Positions 61,769 to 64,000 of a stretch of 64,000 nucleotides of DNA are shown piece after piece. Each line of letters opens with the position of its first letter. Positions within the stretch are counted from its first letter, which is position 1. A model generated the notes under the pieces. The model was given only the letters and a program-made list of their open reading frames with translations. It made no database searches and was not told the DNA's origin. The stretch is from positions 16,272,450 through 16,336,449 of the forward strand of contig NC_092648.1 of the NCBI RefSeq assembly GCF_032118995.1, given 5' to 3'. This DNA comes from Asterias amurensis (lineage: Eukaryota > Echinodermata > Asteroidea > Forcipulatida > Asteriidae). A program made the translations under genes and the position numbers.

Positions 61769-64000
61769 TTAAGAGCAAACTCTATACTAACATTTTAGGG
61801 GTTTTTACGGCGGCCATATGAACATCCACTGAATTTGTCATTGATGAACACTTGTACTTCTGGATACCCTATTTTATACATACACATTCTATTTTTTGCA
61901 TCCCTTTGGAGGCATCTGTTGTTTTTTTCTTTGTCCCTCTAGTTAAGAACCTCCCATAGACTTTGTACAAAATATTCCTTATATAGAACATGGTGATCTT
62001 TGTTTTCCCTTTTCTGTTTTGTTCTCGATCTCTAAAAGGTATAGTGAATATTAAATCCCATTCACGCAAGGTTACCCAGCTGCGCTTACTGTCATTCTGT
62101 AAAATAGGAAACAACTGTGGACTTTGACACTAATGTTTGCGACCGGGCATGCTGGCATAATGAACTTCATAAATTTCTAGGCCTCAGCAAGACATGCATT
62201 CTCACTACATTCTTTACTTTGGGAGGCACAGGGGGCGAGGGAGATGGGCTAGATAGAGAGCATAAAGTCAAGGAGAGAAACTACGGATGTGGTTTTTATG
62301 TGAAGCAGTTTGCTCCGCGAGTACAATCTGAATGCTTTACACTGCGAATGTGTACCACCGCGGCAAATACTGTGACATTACAGAGGGGGGGGGGGGGCTT
62401 TAAGGACGATCTGGGGGCCAAATTGATTGCTTTGGATCCATCATCAGAGCTTGGCTGTATGGATCTGGAATAGAGTGTGGACAGGTAGAAGTTGCTACGC
62501 TGCTTCTCTATCCACTATTTTCATATGATGATAGTCCTGTCCCGTTATGCCACAGAGTTGAGTCCTAATATTAGTAGTTACGAAAATAAAACGGTCAATA
62601 TAACGGATTGCTATGGGGTCTCAAACTCAAGACTTGTTTCGGCAAACTTTCCCCTAATTGTGATAAATTGGCATTTTAAAACACGATTATCCATATACCA
62701 CGTAGGACTCCCTACAGGTCTGTTATGTTCACCCTTTTCTCAAAAACGTGTCGAATAATGAAGCTGAAACTTCTACATGTAAATTATATTACATACATCT
62801 TCATTCACAGTGAGTAGTGATTCATGTCATGGCCAAAAACTTTATCTACAAAAGGTATCGAAACCCTAACGCAGATTCTGGGTTGCAATTATCAGGCTAT
62901 GTTCGCAATACGTATAATATAACGTTCGTTTACATTACAACAAGAATACGGTTATAGAATAAAAACAAAATTAAACGAATCAAATGAGCAATTGCTCTGC
63001 ATAATAGCGAAGAACATCTGTTCCACTGTTTTGCTGTACTCCTAGCAATAAATTACGAGGTCCTCGTAAACATGTGTCTTCTGACCTGAAACGTTGGGGT
63101 TATGCAAATGTAGGCTTTTATTTTAGTTATATATCCAGCTATAATAACAAGTGAATTTGCATGTCCTTCGTGTTGTCTCAGCCTAATTTCCTAAACATCA
63201 TAAATCACAAAAATATTTATGACTTTGGACGTGACTCCTAAATGAATGGTGTTTATTGCTTTGTTTACGCTTCAGTTCGTCCTCGATCCTACATTTTGAG
63301 ATATATAATAATTAGACGTGCCCCGATCTGTGTGTTATCTCTACCCGTATTATCAATCATACCATTCCTCTGGAAAAGTCCATTGGAAATTTCCATTAAA
63401 AAAGACCGAGTAAGGGTTAAGACCAGTCAAAGAACCTTTAATTGATAAAAATGCATTTCAGTTGGTTACAGCCGAAACGTTTTGTCGAAATGTTTATAAA
63501 CTGGCGCATGATAATCTATCACAACCTCGAAGTGTCTGATGTTTTGATCGGATGTGAATATATATGGCGCAATGCAGCAGAAGGCTTGCGCTAATCACAT
63601 TGATTTCGCTCGAGTTTACCCTTGGGGGTCGAGGTGGCGATGGCATATGATGTGTTAATGTCTTCAGTATTAAGGAAGCAAATAGAGCAAAATACTAATA
63701 AGCCAGTGATATTTTACTCCTTCTTGACCTCTAAAGCAGCCTCTGTTTATTCACCTGAGGATCAGAGACACCCTCCACGCAGGACCTTTTTGGTACATGG
63801 ACTCAAAGCCCCACACTCAACAACAATTTGGACCCACCTCGAGGGAATTCAAAAAAAAGAGGATGCGCTCCAGCTTTCAGCTCACTGAAAATAGCCCCGA
63901 AAAAATCAATGGAACGTTTTTTCGATTGTTAAAACGTTGTCTTTGCAGCTGCGTTTTGTGGGTTAGAATGGCTTGACCCTAATTGAGATGCAAGGTGGGA

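Larger units (their letters stand above)
53765..64000. other. Region upstream of the recognised bestrophin exons
   Basis: No coding exon is supported in these 10 kb. The missing first bestrophin exon probably lies here or beyond the window. Contents: nested palindromes (55500-56095), a LINE tail (57872-58330), TTAA MITEs (58552-58924 and 61402-61768), a palindromic tRNA-like element (60143-60636), a poly-G tract (62387-62398), and two perfect TGACGTCA sites (54101 and 61241). Confidence 0.5.

Noticed and set aside
62080-62100. ATGACAGTAAGCGCAGCTGG as the bestrophin first exon (MTVSAAG)
   Set aside because: The donor that would keep MTVSAAG ends in phase 2, but the next exon needs phase 0; the in-phase donor leaves only Met-Thr.
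62117-62473. 118-aa plus-strand frame
   Set aside because: It includes a poly-G run read as poly-Gly and no domain; no evidence of a gene.
1-64000. LTR elements, retroviral or Polinton remnants, CRISPR arrays, bacterial genes
   Set aside because: I looked for protease/RT/integrase, capsid and envelope motifs and for direct terminal repeats of several hundred bases and saw none. The only reverse-transcriptase-related piece is the LINE tail near 57.9 kb. Regular direct repeats belong to the array at 1-2431 and to minisatellites.

Overview
The window is eukaryotic nuclear DNA. It is AT-rich, its genes are split into short exons with GT-AG introns, and it is packed with short non-autonomous transposons. 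The tRNA-derived SINEs and hairpin MITEs, together with invertebrate-like proteins, suggest a marine deuterostome, most likely an echinoderm and possibly a sea star. The taxonomic call is inference from recalled repeat character, not from a search.

Five protein-coding genes can be supported, and all are on the minus strand. From left to right they are: POLR1H (RNA polymerase I subunit RPA12, 2349-7224); RRP15 (60S pre-ribosome factor, 12314-16859, complete, 351 aa); ERLEC1 (ER lectin XTP3-B, 20550-31642, complete, 470 aa, 11 exons); an intronless gene of unknown function (35241-36458, 405 aa); and a bestrophin Ca2+-activated anion channel (43447-53764, all but the first coding exon). For RRP15, ERLEC1 and the bestrophin, exon phases were checked by hand and every junction I list closes in frame. 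POLR1H and RRP15 both serve ribosome production. ERLEC1 acts in ER glycoprotein quality control and the bestrophin acts at a membrane. Nothing shows that the five genes work as one system; they look like ordinary neighbours.

The most unusual locus is the left edge. The last coding exon of POLR1H lies inside a tandem array of about 807-bp units. Three copies are visible and the array is cut by the window edge, so the gene has at least three alternative terminal exons, all with intact acceptors and stops. Related ~200-bp monomers decay across POLR1H intron 2. The first zinc ribbon of the same gene has lost a cysteine.

Introns and intergenic DNA are dominated by palindromic MITEs. Three families unrelated in sequence all sit in TTAA target sites. 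There is also a 522-bp foldback element with a perfect 9-bp target duplication, two inverted copies of a ~0.55-kb element just inside two ERLEC1 introns, two classes of tRNA-derived SINE, and one LINE tail. I saw no retrovirus, LTR element, Polinton, CRISPR array or rRNA gene. The stretches 7.4-12.3, 36.5-43.4 and 53.8-64 kb show no recognisable gene. I found no new multi-gene system; the best leads are the exon array, the orphan gene and the TTAA MITE group.
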